Shown: positions 35,025-43,919 of the stretch, one piece after another | Position numbering within the stretch: position 1 is the stretch's first letter | How the letters are laid out: the number at the start of each line of letters is the position of its first letter | Source: an uncultured Schlesneria sp. | Lineage (GTDB): Bacteria; Planctomycetota; Planctomycetia; Planctomycetales; Planctomycetaceae | Direction: 5' to 3' | Assembly (NCBI GenBank): GCA_903840265.1 | Contig: CAIMFH010000043.1 | Location: 1-47,697 of the forward strand | DNA: 47,697 nucleotides | Notes under the pieces: generated by a model | The model's input: only the letters and a program-made list of their open reading frames with translations | Database searches by the model: none | Told to the model about the DNA's origin: nothing | Translations under genes and position numbers: made by a program

Positions 35025-36992
35025 TTACTCTCGCAAATCTTTAGCGAACGGGTCTTCTTCCAACTCTCGTGGAGGCGAACTGGTGCGAGAATCCTCTTCA
35101 TAGCTGGCTTGGATGACTTTCTGCGGGGCTTTGGCCTCGCCGCGAGCCATCTGAGTTCGCAAGCTGTGCTTCAAGGCCAGTCGTTGTGAGTCATCGGCCC
35201 CGGCAATCAACGTCACATCGTCGACGACGTAGCGTTCGAATTCTCGTCGCAACGTAACTTTGGCACCGTAGTGACTATCACCTAATTTAACGGTGACTTC
35301 CTGGTCGGTAATCGCGATGCTCTCCAGCGGAGCCTTCAAGAAGGTATCCGCAGACATCCCCGAATTAGGAACATATCGAGTCTGTCCCCAGACCATGCGA
35401 TTGAAGTCGGCGGTCGAAATGGCTTGCAGTCGTTCCAAGGCTGTTTCTTGCTTTTGTGGGTCGCGACCCTGGGCGATCGCGCTGGCGAATTCCTGGATTG
35501 GAACGAGGATTTCCATCGTTGCCTTCAGAGATGACGGCAGGAGGGTTTTTTGCCAGTTGACGTCATCTACGAAGAATCGACCGTTTTCATCTCGTAAGAC
35601 ATAAGTGACGGACTGTCCGCCGTGGCGAACTTGAATTCGGGTCAAAGCACCGTGGAACGAGGCACTGACAAATTCCATGTCGCTGCTGTCGAACAGCTCC
35701 AGCGGCATTGACTGCAGTGTTTCCGTGCTGAGGCGACCCCAAACGCGGGTGGCCAGATCACGTGTCGACGAATGTTTCAAAGTGCCCACATCGCGAGCTT
35801 TAAGAGCATTGACGAAGATTTCGAGCATCCCCTGAGCGGTGAACAGAGCCGAGAGCCGCTTTTCCTGCTTCGTTTCGATTTCGTAGATTGTCACGTCGGA
35901 AACGCGGAATTTGGCAGGGACATCCGGAGACGTTTCTGCATCGCGGTGCATGTCAATCTGCACCAGTTCCGTGTCATTCTTCAAGACAAAGTCAGCACGG
36001 TTGCCGCGTAGTTTCACGATCAGTTCGTGTTCCGAGAATTGAGCATCCGGCAGCTTGGCCTGGCTGAGATCACCGACCGCCAGGCTGCCTTCGAAGAAGT
36101 CTGCCGAACTCAATTCGGACAGTTTCGATTTGTCACCGTTCCCATAGGCAGTCAGGAAGGCGGTGCATCCGTTGACGGCGTGCGCCAGCTTCAACATCGA
36201 TGGCAACTGTTCGTCGCCTTTGGTGTCGACGGCGACATCGGAAACTTGCCAGCGGCCGTCCGCCAGTTCCATCGAGATCACAGTATCGCCCACATGTCGC
36301 GGCAAACGCACGACGGCGACTTTTTCGTCCATCTGAGCGTTCGGCTTGTACTTGCCACCGGTCGGTTTCCCGTTGGAGACGACTTTTGTCAGCGTGGCCA
36401 GGTATGACGGTGGCAGTGGATCGAGTGCCGCACGGAACTTCTTGGTGGTCACGCCCAGGACCTGCTCGCGATCGCCACGACTCCAGGCATCCAGGAATTC
36501 GCGGATCGACAGCAGCATATCCATTTGCTCGGTGACGGACTTGTAAGCCACGACACCTTTGCGTTTCTGCTTCAGGTAGATGTCATCGACGACCCAGTGA
36601 CCATCCTTGCCCTTGGTCAGTTCGTAGAAGATTTCCTTCTTGCTGTCACTCGAACCGCCCTTCTTGCTTTTCTTGTCTGTTTTCCCGTCGCCAACTTCAA
36701 CGGTGACACGCTTCTTATTTTTGCCGTCATCTTCGACTTCGACGATGGTCGTCTTGCCGTCGGGAAGGTTCAGGATCTTCAGGTCTTCGAAGGCCGTCGT
36801 GGTGCGCAGGGCTCGTTGGCGGAAATCGCTACTGGTCGCCTCCATTAGACCGTCCAGGTCTTCGTCGTTCAGGTTCTTGGAGAACGCCGTGATCGCTCGC
36901 GTTTCAATCATGTGCGAGCAGCCGACCCCGCCGGTGGTAGTGACCACCGCCAGTCCGAAGCAACACACGACTGAGCGGATTGTTCGAGACAT
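35025..36992 (-). CDS. Lipoprotein with five repeated NTF2-like modules
   Basis: The 655-residue predicted lipoprotein has lipid Cys25 after TTTGGVG. Five internal units are visible at about residues 33-140, 162-255, 268-370, 385-480 and 497-595. Each opens with a helix of the kind FLDAWSRGDREQVLGVTTKKF and closes with a strand ending in W/F/Y-x-V-x-D-V (HWVVDDI, RWQVSDV, FRVSDV, FFVDDV, YVVDDV). Residues about 90-120 of unit 1 carry a Lys/Asp-rich insertion. The pattern fits tandem SnoaL/NTF2-like pockets; ligands are unknown. The ATG has AAGGA upstream; the longer frame to 37100 lacks a signal peptide. Confidence 0.82.
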   Translation of the reverse strand: MSRTIRSVVCCFGLAVVTTTGGVGCSHMIETRAITAFSKNLNDEDLDGLMEATSSDFRQRALRTTTAFEDLKILNLPDGKTTIVEVEDDGKNKKRVTVEVGDGKTDKKSKKGGSSDSKKEIFYELTKGKDGHWVVDDIYLKQKRKGVVAYKSVTEQMDMLLSIREFLDAWSRGDREQVLGVTTKKFRAALDPLPPSYLATLTKVVSNGKPTGGKYKPNAQMDEKVAVVRLPRHVGDTVISMELADGRWQVSDVAVDTKGDEQLPSMLKLAHAVNGCTAFLTAYGNGDKSKLSELSSADFFEGSLAVGDLSQAKLPDAQFSEHELIVKLRGNRADFVLKNDTELVQIDMHRDAETSPDVPAKFRVSDVTIYEIETKQEKRLSALFTAQGMLEIFVNALKARDVGTLKHSSTRDLATRVWGRLSTETLQSMPLELFDSSDMEFVSASFHGALTRIQVRHGGQSVTYVLRDENGRFFVDDVNWQKTLLPSSLKATMEILVPIQEFASAIAQGRDPQKQETALERLQAISTADFNRMVWGQTRYVPNSGMSADTFLKAPLESIAITDQEVTVKLGDSHYGAKVTLRREFERYVVDDVTLIAGADDSQRLALKHSLRTQMARGEAKAPQKVIQASYEEDSRTSSPPRELEEDPFAKDLRE

Positions 36993-37183
36993 GCGACTTC
37001 CTTGACCGAATCGTCGACACGCAGAAAGGTGCGCGGCGAGACCTGCAACGAACGTTGAACAAATTGGGGAACTGGGAGGTCCGGCTTCTCCCACATTCAA
37101 AACGCACGGTCAATATCAGGCGAACGAAACCAATGACGGCCAATCCACTTCTGCCGAACATGGGTCGAACTCCAGCAGATAAT

Positions 37184-37507
37184 GCAGTTCATCGTCGGTT
37201 TCCTGGCGAAAAGCTGTCGAACTCATCATGGACGCCCGCCGCGAGATGCGCGAACGCCAATCTGCCGACGGTGCTGGCGGGTGGTCAATCACCGGGGCCG
37301 AAGCATGGTCAGCACCTCGACTGCAACTTGCCGAAGATCAAGAAGTACGACCTGGCCAACTACGGCGGTCATTATCACTCGTATCATTCGCCGGGCGATG
37401 GCAATGCGCGGCTGACAAATCTGTTGCTGACGATCATGAACGAGATGGAGGTCAACACGGAGCAGTTTGTGGACAGCTTGGGCCCGATTTCCGATTTGAT
37501 GGGATAA
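37184..37507 (+). pseudogene. C-terminal remnant of a DUF1552-family protein
   Basis: The frame encodes the last roughly 75 residues of a DUF1552 protein: ANLPTVLAGGQSPGPKHGQH, then a His/Tyr-rich stretch, NARLTNLLLTIMNEMEVNTE and QFVDSLGPISDLMG at the stop. Full-length members are about 400-500 residues and usually pair with a cytochrome-like DUF1592 gene; both the N-terminal 80% and the partner are missing here. The upstream sequence in the same frame shows no homology, and no start was found with a ribosome binding site. Confidence 0.75.
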
Positions 37508-37520
37508 GGCCTGGTGGTTT

Positions 37521-37589
37521 CCGTAGGACGGATTTTCAATCCGTCCGAAAGAAGATTGTTGCCGGACGGATTGGAAAACCGTCCTACGG
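37521..37589. repeat. Long hairpin, TDFQSV-type repeat
   Basis: Arms CCGTAGGACGGATTTTCAAT / CCGTCCG and CGGACGGATTGGAAAACCGT / CCTACGG are nearly perfect inverted repeats around a loop of about 17 bp. Translation yields the peptide TDFQSVRK, a familiar false peptide of planctomycete genomes. It lies directly after the DUF1552 remnant. Confidence 0.85.
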
Positions 37590-37617
37590 CAGCATGAAGA
37601 GGAATTAAAAATGAAAA

Positions 37618-37639
37618 CAGCCGCCAAAGATGGCGGCTG
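37618..37639 (-). terminator. Terminator for the 37676-37882 gene (may be bidirectional)
   Basis: A perfect 8-bp stem CAGCCGCC/GGCGGCTG with a 6-base loop. On the minus strand it is followed by TTTTCATTTTTAATT, a good T-tract; on the plus strand by CTTGATTTT, a weaker one. Confidence 0.75.
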
Positions 37640-37675
37640 CTTGATTTTACACATTCATGTCAGCGAGACAGATAC

Positions 37676-37882
37676 CTATCCATGGGCACCCGGTTTACTG
37701 GCTTCTTTCGCCAGCATTTCAGCGAGTTGACGCAATTCGCCTAATTCGCCTTTTCTCTGATCGTCGGTAATGTCCGACGAGTCGCGAATTTCCAGCATGC
37801 GGCTGCTGCGGACAAACCGCAGACCACGAAGCAGAAGTTCACGTTGTCGATCCGTCAGTTCCAATTGCAACATGTCACTCAT
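37676..37882 (-). CDS. Small helical hypothetical protein
   Basis: The 68-residue protein is probably all-helical and charged: LELTDRQRELLLRGLRFVRS, SRMLEIRDSS, then ELGELRQLAEMLAKEA. There is no signal or TM. The start is an ATG at the beginning of this coherent part; the longer frame to 38053 has poor composition. A strong terminator lies 36 bp beyond the stop. Function is unknown. Confidence 0.6.
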   Translation of the reverse strand: MSDMLQLELTDRQRELLLRGLRFVRSSRMLEIRDSSDITDDQRKGELGELRQLAEMLAKEASKPGAHG

Positions 37883-38277
37883 CAGAATTCGTCCGCAGGA
37901 CTGATGAAAGTGGGACGCCTCCGAGTGCCCAACGGCACAGCGTCTCACGCGGAAAATAGTAGCCTTGGCCCCGCCGCACCTCAAGGATTGAATCTGTTTC
38001 GGCGAGATTTCATCAAAAACAGGTTCTCGGACGCCTTCGTCCCCTTTCAGCATCGAACCGATAGATCGGCAAACTTTGCCGGATTCTGGTCCGGCGGTCA
38101 GACCGCTGCCACAAGCATCAACGATCCAATCAGACTTTGCGATCTATCTGGCTGATCCCCAACTGGCCAAGTGTTAACGTGTACCGTTTGTAACGGGAAT
38201 TCCTTCAGTTGCGAAGCATTCGCGGCCGAATCAGGAGAAGGTGATGCTTCGTCTTTGTACGGATCGGGGATTCTTGG
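37883..38277. other. Divergent intergenic region upstream of the efflux operon
   Basis: This should hold the promoter and any MarR operator for the operon starting at 38278. I looked for a clear dyad of 16-20 bp typical of MarR sites and found none that stands out. No gene or dispersed repeat was recognised. Confidence 0.45.
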
Positions 38278-38907
38278 ATGGAAGTCATTCGAGCAGGCAG
38301 CGCCGGCGGTTTCGGCATTCTCGACGCAAATGTTGACCTGGTAACGACTTTGCTCCACGCGGCAAATTTCGTCCGCCAATGTCTCGGTGAGTTTCTGGAG
38401 CGATTCGAACTGACCGAAGGTCGCTACCTGACTCTGGAAGCGCTCTCGAGAGCCGGAGCCCGCGGGCTATCTCAGTCTGATGTGGCTGATTACCTGGTCC
38501 AATCGGAATCGAATGTCAGTTCGCTGATCGATCGCCTACAACGAGATGGATTGGTAGATCGGAGCTGGTCGGTGACTGACCGACGCAAACGCGTGTTGTT
38601 GCTGACCGAGGCCGGTCAACAGTTGATCGATCGCGTGGGTGTCGCTCGTGCGCGATGGGAAGAATCACTGCTGTCGAAGGTCGGGCCACAAGAGCGTAGC
38701 TCACTGCTGGAAGGCCTCAGACTGATTGGAAAACAAACTGTTCCCACTGCAATGCCACGACCTCCCGTCAGCAATGTGACCGAACGAGTGGACTGGCCGG
38801 GCAATCACAGTGTGAAACGATGTGATCCCGCTTCACCGCATTTTGCGCTCGAACAGATGCTTTCCACGCTGGGGTTGGCGGGCCGTTTTGGCGAGGGCGA
38901 ACAATGA
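38278..38907 (+). CDS. MarR-family transcriptional regulator
   Basis: The 209-residue protein has a winged-helix DNA-binding domain of MarR type at about residues 50-125: LTLEALSRAGARGLSQSDVA, then SNVSSLIDRLQRDGLVDRS and the wing VTDRRKRVLLLTEAG. The C-terminal 55 residues are an unusual Pro-containing extension beyond the standard length of about 150. Its stop overlaps the start of the outer-membrane gene (ATGA), so it is the first gene of the efflux operon and presumably its local repressor. The inducing ligand is unknown. Confidence 0.9.
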   Translation: MEVIRAGSAGGFGILDANVDLVTTLLHAANFVRQCLGEFLERFELTEGRYLTLEALSRAGARGLSQSDVADYLVQSESNVSSLIDRLQRDGLVDRSWSVTDRRKRVLLLTEAGQQLIDRVGVARARWEESLLSKVGPQERSSLLEGLRLIGKQTVPTAMPRPPVSNVTERVDWPGNHSVKRCDPASPHFALEQMLSTLGLAGRFGEGEQ

Positions 38908-41900
38908 TTCCAGCGAGATCCCATCGCTCAATTATTCCGTTACTTGGCAGCCTATTGCTGTTGCTGGCGACAGGGTGTTCGCGCAATTTCTGGCGGACAC
39001 AGGCGGACTTTGACGCCCTGAATCTACTGGAAAACAAGCAGTTCGATCCCCGCTGGGATATTCCGCGGACCACGGTCGATGCCGATCCGCGCAGTCGCTT
39101 TTACGATCCCTACAACTTGGATTTCGAACCGCTCCCTCCGGACGACCCCGCTGCCAATCAATACATGAATGGCGTCTACGGCATGCGCGGCTACAAGAGC
39201 TGGCATAAATTCGGCGAATCGATGTCGGTCGAGAACCCGCAGTGGCTGGCCAACTTTGGGTTGCAGCCAGACACGTTCCATGACGTCTTCCGCGCGACAG
39301 ATGGCATCACCGACGTCCCCGTATCTTCACTCTCTACGCCCGAAATCGACGCCGAACGCCTGACGCCGACGATCGAAGATTTGACGTTGGAACAAGCGAT
39401 TGAACTCGCAAGTATCCACAGTCGTGACTACCAGACGCAGCTTGAGAATCTGTTTTTGTCAGCGCTGCAGTTGTCGTTGGACCAGTTCCAGTTCAATGTC
39501 CGGTATCTGGCCTTCGGCGGCACCAAGCCGCAAGGAAACGCGACTCTGACGACGATCCCCGGTGGCGAGACAAGTCTGTTATATGGGACACAAGGTGGCA
39601 TCAGCCAACTTCTGCCGACGGGGGGTCAATGGGTTGTCGGTCTGGCGAACAACACGCTGTGGATCTTCTCGGGAGGCAACCATACCAGTTCACAGTCGTT
39701 GCTGTCCTATTCGTTGATTCAGCCACTATTGCAGGGGGCTGGCCGCAAAGTGATTCTGGAAAACCTCACTTTCAGCGAACGTAACGTGCTGTACAACACT
39801 CGTATTCTGGCACGCTATCGCAAGGTGTTCTTTGCTGATGCCGTCGTGAATACCGGTGGTGGATCGACAAGCTCATTGGCGGGGATCTCATCTTCGTCTG
39901 GTTCGTCCGTTCAAAACCCGACGGTGATCAGTACCAATGCTGGTATCGCGATCGCACCTGGATCGACGGTTGGATCCAGTTCTGCATCGCAAGGTAACGC
40001 CCAGGGATATTTTGGCTTGCTGTTTCAGTACCAGCAAGTTCTCAATCAACGCGAGAATGTTGCCCTGCTTCGAGGCCAGACCGAACGTCTGCGCGAGCTC
40101 GTGTCGCAGACGCCCTTCCGACGGCTGCCGGCGGGATCGCTGCCCGACGGAATTGTCATTCCGGCTGAACTGGCTGCCAAAATCGAATACTCGACTCAGA
40201 CTCGCCGCATTCGTTGGAAGGCAAGCGATCTGATGACCAACGAAGAACGCGACCTGTTGCTGACACTCAGCGAAGATGCCCAGTATGCGGCGGCCATTCG
40301 CGGCTTGTACAATCAGTTAAGAATCGGTGTCACGACGGTGGACATCCTGACCGTCGCCACCAACTTGACTCAGGCTGAGATTCAAGAACGCGCCCTGACT
40401 CTGGGTTACTACGAAGAAATCGATCAGTACAAATTCTTCCTTGGCCTTCCCATCGACATGCAGATTTCGATTGACCGATCGATCTTGAAGCCCTTTGAAT
40501 TGACTGACCCGCGACTGACGAAGACTGAAACCGATGTCATCGGTTTCATCAGCCGAACCGTCGCCGCAGACAGTGAGGATCCCGAACTCGTCGAGCTCCG
40601 GCGCTTGACGCGGGATTTCCAGGCGCTCGTTTCCCAGGTCGGAACCCTGATCGACGTTTTGCAGGATGACTTCCGTCGTGTGGAAGCACACATGCCACGA
40701 CGGCTGGCGACATTGATCAATGACGAATCGCGAGAGATCGTGACGCGGACCTATGAACGCGACTCGATCATCTTCTCGAATGTTCGAGCAGACTTCCTGG
40801 AAACTGCAAAGCTGGTCGACGGGATTGCGAATCAACTGTCGGTTGATGAAGTTCCCAAGAAAGTTCGCCTGGACTCGCTGGCAGTCATCAAAGACGCTCG
40901 CGAAGACCTGCTGGTTGATGTTCAGAACATGCGAGTCCTTCAGGTTGGATTGCGAGCCGAACTGATCGATGTCGAAGATTTCAACATGGACGTGGATGAC
41001 GCTGTCGCCATCGCGTTGGAAAATCGCCTGGATTTGATGAATGCGCGCGGCCGTGTCATGGATGCCCGCCGAAACATGGAAATTGCCGCGAATCGTCTGG
41101 AAGCGGTCGTCAATGTGGTGGCCCAGGGAAACATCAATACCCCTCCGACCGGAAATCATCCGCTCGATTTCCGTGGACTAAACAGTAGCTACCAGTTTGG
41201 ACTGCAGATGACGGCACCGCTGGATCAAATGCAGGTTCGCAATCTGTATCGAGGGGCGCTGGTCACCTACCAGCAGTCACGCCGCTCGTACATGTTGCTG
41301 GAAGATCAAGTGAAATATGATGTTCGGACAAGTTGGCGGCAACTGCAGGTCAATCGGCAGAATCTTGAGACCAGTCGGAAAAACCTGCGCCAAGCAGCGC
41401 TGCAGTTCGACATTAATGTCGCCAACAACTTAAATCCGAGAGCTTCTGGTGGGGGCGGTGGTGGTGGTGGTGGCAACGCAGGGGGTAATGCCGCAGGAGG
41501 AGCCGGTGCGGGAGGCAATGCCGCTGGTGCTCCCGCGGGGGGCGGCGGGGGGGGCGGAGGAAGCCAAGGTGGGACCAATCTGGGGAATTCCAGTGGCCTG
41601 AACATTAATAATGCATTAGGAGCCTTGGTGCGCGCCCAGAACGCTCTGATACAATACTGGACGTCGTACGAACGAAATCGGATTAACATTTACCGAGATA
41701 TGGATATCATGCAGATCGACGAGCGCGGGCTCTGGATCGATCCCGTGTATCAGCGCCTCGGAAATCGCGGCACTTTCTCTACAGACGAGCCTGCCAATGT
41801 CACTGCTCCAGAAGCCTCCAGAGTCCAATTCATCCAACCCGTCGAACCCGAAAGCACCGGCGTCGTTAGACTTGTCCAAGGGTCGGAATCTGGGCGAACA

Positions 41901-42014
41901 AAAGTCGCCTTGGAAGAAACGAGCGATCCTGCTGGTGCTGGCGTTCGTGGTGATCGGTGGTGGCGCCGTCGGGTGGCCGGGAATCCGCAGCCAACTGTTT
42001 CCCGAGAGGAATGA
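38904..42014 (+). CDS. TolC-like outer-membrane efflux lipoprotein, enlarged
   Basis: The 1036-residue predicted lipoprotein (lipid Cys25 in LLLLLATGC) is about twice the usual TolC/OEP length. Two helix-rich OEP-like regions are visible (LTLEQAIELASIHSRDYQTQ and, around residue 690, MDVDDAVAIALENRLDLMNA, followed by YRGALVTYQQSRRSYMLLED). Between them lie a Ser-rich stretch and a long helical insert. Residues about 848-897 are an almost pure Gly/Ala/Asn tract. It should form the outer-membrane duct of the tripartite pump encoded by this operon. Its last 218 bp overlap the adaptor gene in another frame. Confidence 0.85.
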   Translation: MIPARSHRSIIPLLGSLLLLLATGCSRNFWRTQADFDALNLLENKQFDPRWDIPRTTVDADPRSRFYDPYNLDFEPLPPDDPAANQYMNGVYGMRGYKSWHKFGESMSVENPQWLANFGLQPDTFHDVFRATDGITDVPVSSLSTPEIDAERLTPTIEDLTLEQAIELASIHSRDYQTQLENLFLSALQLSLDQFQFNVRYLAFGGTKPQGNATLTTIPGGETSLLYGTQGGISQLLPTGGQWVVGLANNTLWIFSGGNHTSSQSLLSYSLIQPLLQGAGRKVILENLTFSERNVLYNTRILARYRKVFFADAVVNTGGGSTSSLAGISSSSGSSVQNPTVISTNAGIAIAPGSTVGSSSASQGNAQGYFGLLFQYQQVLNQRENVALLRGQTERLRELVSQTPFRRLPAGSLPDGIVIPAELAAKIEYSTQTRRIRWKASDLMTNEERDLLLTLSEDAQYAAAIRGLYNQLRIGVTTVDILTVATNLTQAEIQERALTLGYYEEIDQYKFFLGLPIDMQISIDRSILKPFELTDPRLTKTETDVIGFISRTVAADSEDPELVELRRLTRDFQALVSQVGTLIDVLQDDFRRVEAHMPRRLATLINDESREIVTRTYERDSIIFSNVRADFLETAKLVDGIANQLSVDEVPKKVRLDSLAVIKDAREDLLVDVQNMRVLQVGLRAELIDVEDFNMDVDDAVAIALENRLDLMNARGRVMDARRNMEIAANRLEAVVNVVAQGNINTPPTGNHPLDFRGLNSSYQFGLQMTAPLDQMQVRNLYRGALVTYQQSRRSYMLLEDQVKYDVRTSWRQLQVNRQNLETSRKNLRQAALQFDINVANNLNPRASGGGGGGGGGNAGGNAAGGAGAGGNAAGAPAGGGGGGGGSQGGTNLGNSSGLNINNALGALVRAQNALIQYWTSYERNRINIYRDMDIMQIDERGLWIDPVYQRLGNRGTFSTDEPANVTAPEASRVQFIQPVEPESTGVVRLVQGSESGRTKVALEETSDPAGAGVRGDRWWRRRVAGNPQPTVSREE

Positions 42015-43815
42015 GACCGAAGGTTTGATCACGGATGCCGCCAAGCTTGGCCCGTTTGAAATTACCGTGACCGAACGCGGCACGCTGGACAGCATGAAGA
42101 ATGCTGTCCTCTCAAGCAAAGTCGAAGGGGCAACGACCATCATCTCGATCGTCCCTGAAGGGACGACAGTGAATGCTGGCGATCTGGTTTGCGAACTGGA
42201 TTCCTCGACGTTGACCGACAAAGAGACCGCGCAGGAAATCCTCGTCGTTCGAGCCCGGGCCATGCTTGAACAGGCCAACGAAGGTCTGGCGATCCAGAAG
42301 ACGCAGAATGACAGTGATACCGCCGCCTCGCAGTTGAAATACGATCTTGCCAAGCTCGATCTGGAAAAGTTCTTGAACGGCGATCTCGTTCAGCAAGTCG
42401 AAGACTTGCAGGCAGCCGTCAAACTCGCTGACGAAACGCTGTCGCGAACTCAGGAAAGCTGCAAATACATTCGTGAGATGACTCAGAAGGGATACAAGAA
42501 TCAAAACGATCTTGAATCCGAAGAACTGGTCCTGCAGCGAAACGAGTTGGACAAGAAGTCAGCCGAAACGAAGTTGAGGGCTTTCAAGGATTTCACGCAA
42601 AAGCGAACGCTGAAGGAACTGGAAGCCAACTCAGTGGAATTCGCTCGAGAAATCGAACGAACGGACCGCAAGGGGAAGGCAGCACTCGCTCAGAAAGACG
42701 CCGAAGTCGAATCCTGCCGCCTGACTCTGGAAGTGGAAGCGAAGAAACTGGAACGACTGAAAGATCAGATCGCGGCTTGCAAGATTAGAGCTTCACAAGA
42801 TGGCCAAGTCGTCTATGCAAACGTGAAAGACGGTCGATCCTCTGACCAGATCGTGATCATGGAAGGTGCCAGCGTCCGCGAACGGCAGGCAATTATCAAT
42901 CTGCCCGACTTGGACAACATGAAAGTCAACGCTCGTATTCATGAGTCTCGCATCTCACAGGTGCAGGCAAACCAGAAGGTGACTGTGAAAGTGGACGCGT
43001 ATCCGGGTGAGGTGTTCAACGGGATCGTCGATTCTGTCGCTTCTGTTCCCAGTTCGACGGGGGGATTCGCTCGCGATTTCAAGGAATATGAAGCGTCTGT
43101 GAAGATTGTCGACGACGCTGAAAAGGTCAACAAACTGCGACCTGGTTTGACCGCCAGTGTTGAGATCCTGGTGGAGCGTCGGCCCGATGTACTTCAAGTT
43201 CCTGTGCAGGCTGTTGTGACGGTTGGGAATCGACAGTTCATCTTCATCGCGAAAGACCGACACGTCAAAACGCAGGAGATCAAAGTCGGCAAGAGCAACG
43301 AGCGAATGCTTGAAATCCCCACCAAGATCGACGGGAAAGACTACGATCCGAAGGTGAAAGAAGGCGACGAAGTGGTGATGAATCCGCGGTCGCACTTCAA
43401 GAAGGAGATCGATGTCCTGGAGTCGGAAGTCGCCAAAGAACAGGCGAAATTAAGGGCCAAGGCTGCTGACGCGGCTCCGACGCAAGGCCCGCCGCTTGTT
43501 CCGAAGACAGATCAGCCGACGGCCTCTGGGCAGGGTGGTCCGATGGCGGCGGGCGGGAATCCGGGGGCCCCAGCCGGTGGACCTCCAGGCGGTGGGAATC
43601 GTCCGGATCCGGCGACGCGATTCAAAGACTTGGACAAGAACAGCGATGGGAAGCTGTCGAAGGACGAAGTGGCCGACGATCGAATGGCGGCTCGCTTTGA
43701 TTCGATGGATGCCGATGCCGATGGCCTTGTCACTCTGGAAGAAATGAAGGCGGCTTCGGCACGATTTCGCGCCGGTGGCGGAGGTGCGGGTGGACCTCGT
43801 CCTCCAGCCAACTGA
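41797..43815 (+). CDS. HlyD/MacA-type membrane-fusion adaptor with C-terminal EF-hands
   Basis: The 672-residue protein has one TM helix (AILLVLAFVVIGGGAVGW, about residues 43-60), a split biotinyl-lipoyl hairpin (VPEGTTVNAGDLVCELDSST and ACKIRASQDGQVVYA), a long coiled coil (about 140-320) and a beta-barrel segment (ITVTERGTLDS, QVPVQAVVTVGNRQFIFIA). After a Gly/Pro-rich linker, residues 609-650 contain two canonical EF-hand loops, Asp613-x-Asn-x-Asp-Gly...Glu624 and Asp638-x-Asp-x-Asp-Gly...Glu649. The start cannot move much downstream without losing the TM helix, so the overlap with the upstream gene looks real. Confidence 0.88.
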   Translation: MSLLQKPPESNSSNPSNPKAPASLDLSKGRNLGEQKSPWKKRAILLVLAFVVIGGGAVGWPGIRSQLFPERNETEGLITDAAKLGPFEITVTERGTLDSMKNAVLSSKVEGATTIISIVPEGTTVNAGDLVCELDSSTLTDKETAQEILVVRARAMLEQANEGLAIQKTQNDSDTAASQLKYDLAKLDLEKFLNGDLVQQVEDLQAAVKLADETLSRTQESCKYIREMTQKGYKNQNDLESEELVLQRNELDKKSAETKLRAFKDFTQKRTLKELEANSVEFAREIERTDRKGKAALAQKDAEVESCRLTLEVEAKKLERLKDQIAACKIRASQDGQVVYANVKDGRSSDQIVIMEGASVRERQAIINLPDLDNMKVNARIHESRISQVQANQKVTVKVDAYPGEVFNGIVDSVASVPSSTGGFARDFKEYEASVKIVDDAEKVNKLRPGLTASVEILVERRPDVLQVPVQAVVTVGNRQFIFIAKDRHVKTQEIKVGKSNERMLEIPTKIDGKDYDPKVKEGDEVVMNPRSHFKKEIDVLESEVAKEQAKLRAKAADAAPTQGPPLVPKTDQPTASGQGGPMAAGGNPGAPAGGPPGGGNRPDPATRFKDLDKNSDGKLSKDEVADDRMAARFDSMDADADGLVTLEEMKAASARFRAGGGGAGGPRPPAN

Positions 43816-43919
43816 GCGATCGTCCTCCGCAATCATGTTCGTCATCACGCCGCTGCAACTGGCTGCGGCTCGTTTGGCGATGTTCTGCGAGACTTCTCCT
43901 TTTTCGAAATGAACCGCGG

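Noticed and set aside
37228-37608. Frame containing RRTDFQSVRK
   Set aside because: This is the translated 69-bp hairpin at 37521-37589, not a gene.
41306-41689. Minus-strand Pro-rich frame
   Set aside because: It is the mirror of the Gly-rich tract in the outer-membrane gene; poly-Pro arises from the GGN codons read backwards.
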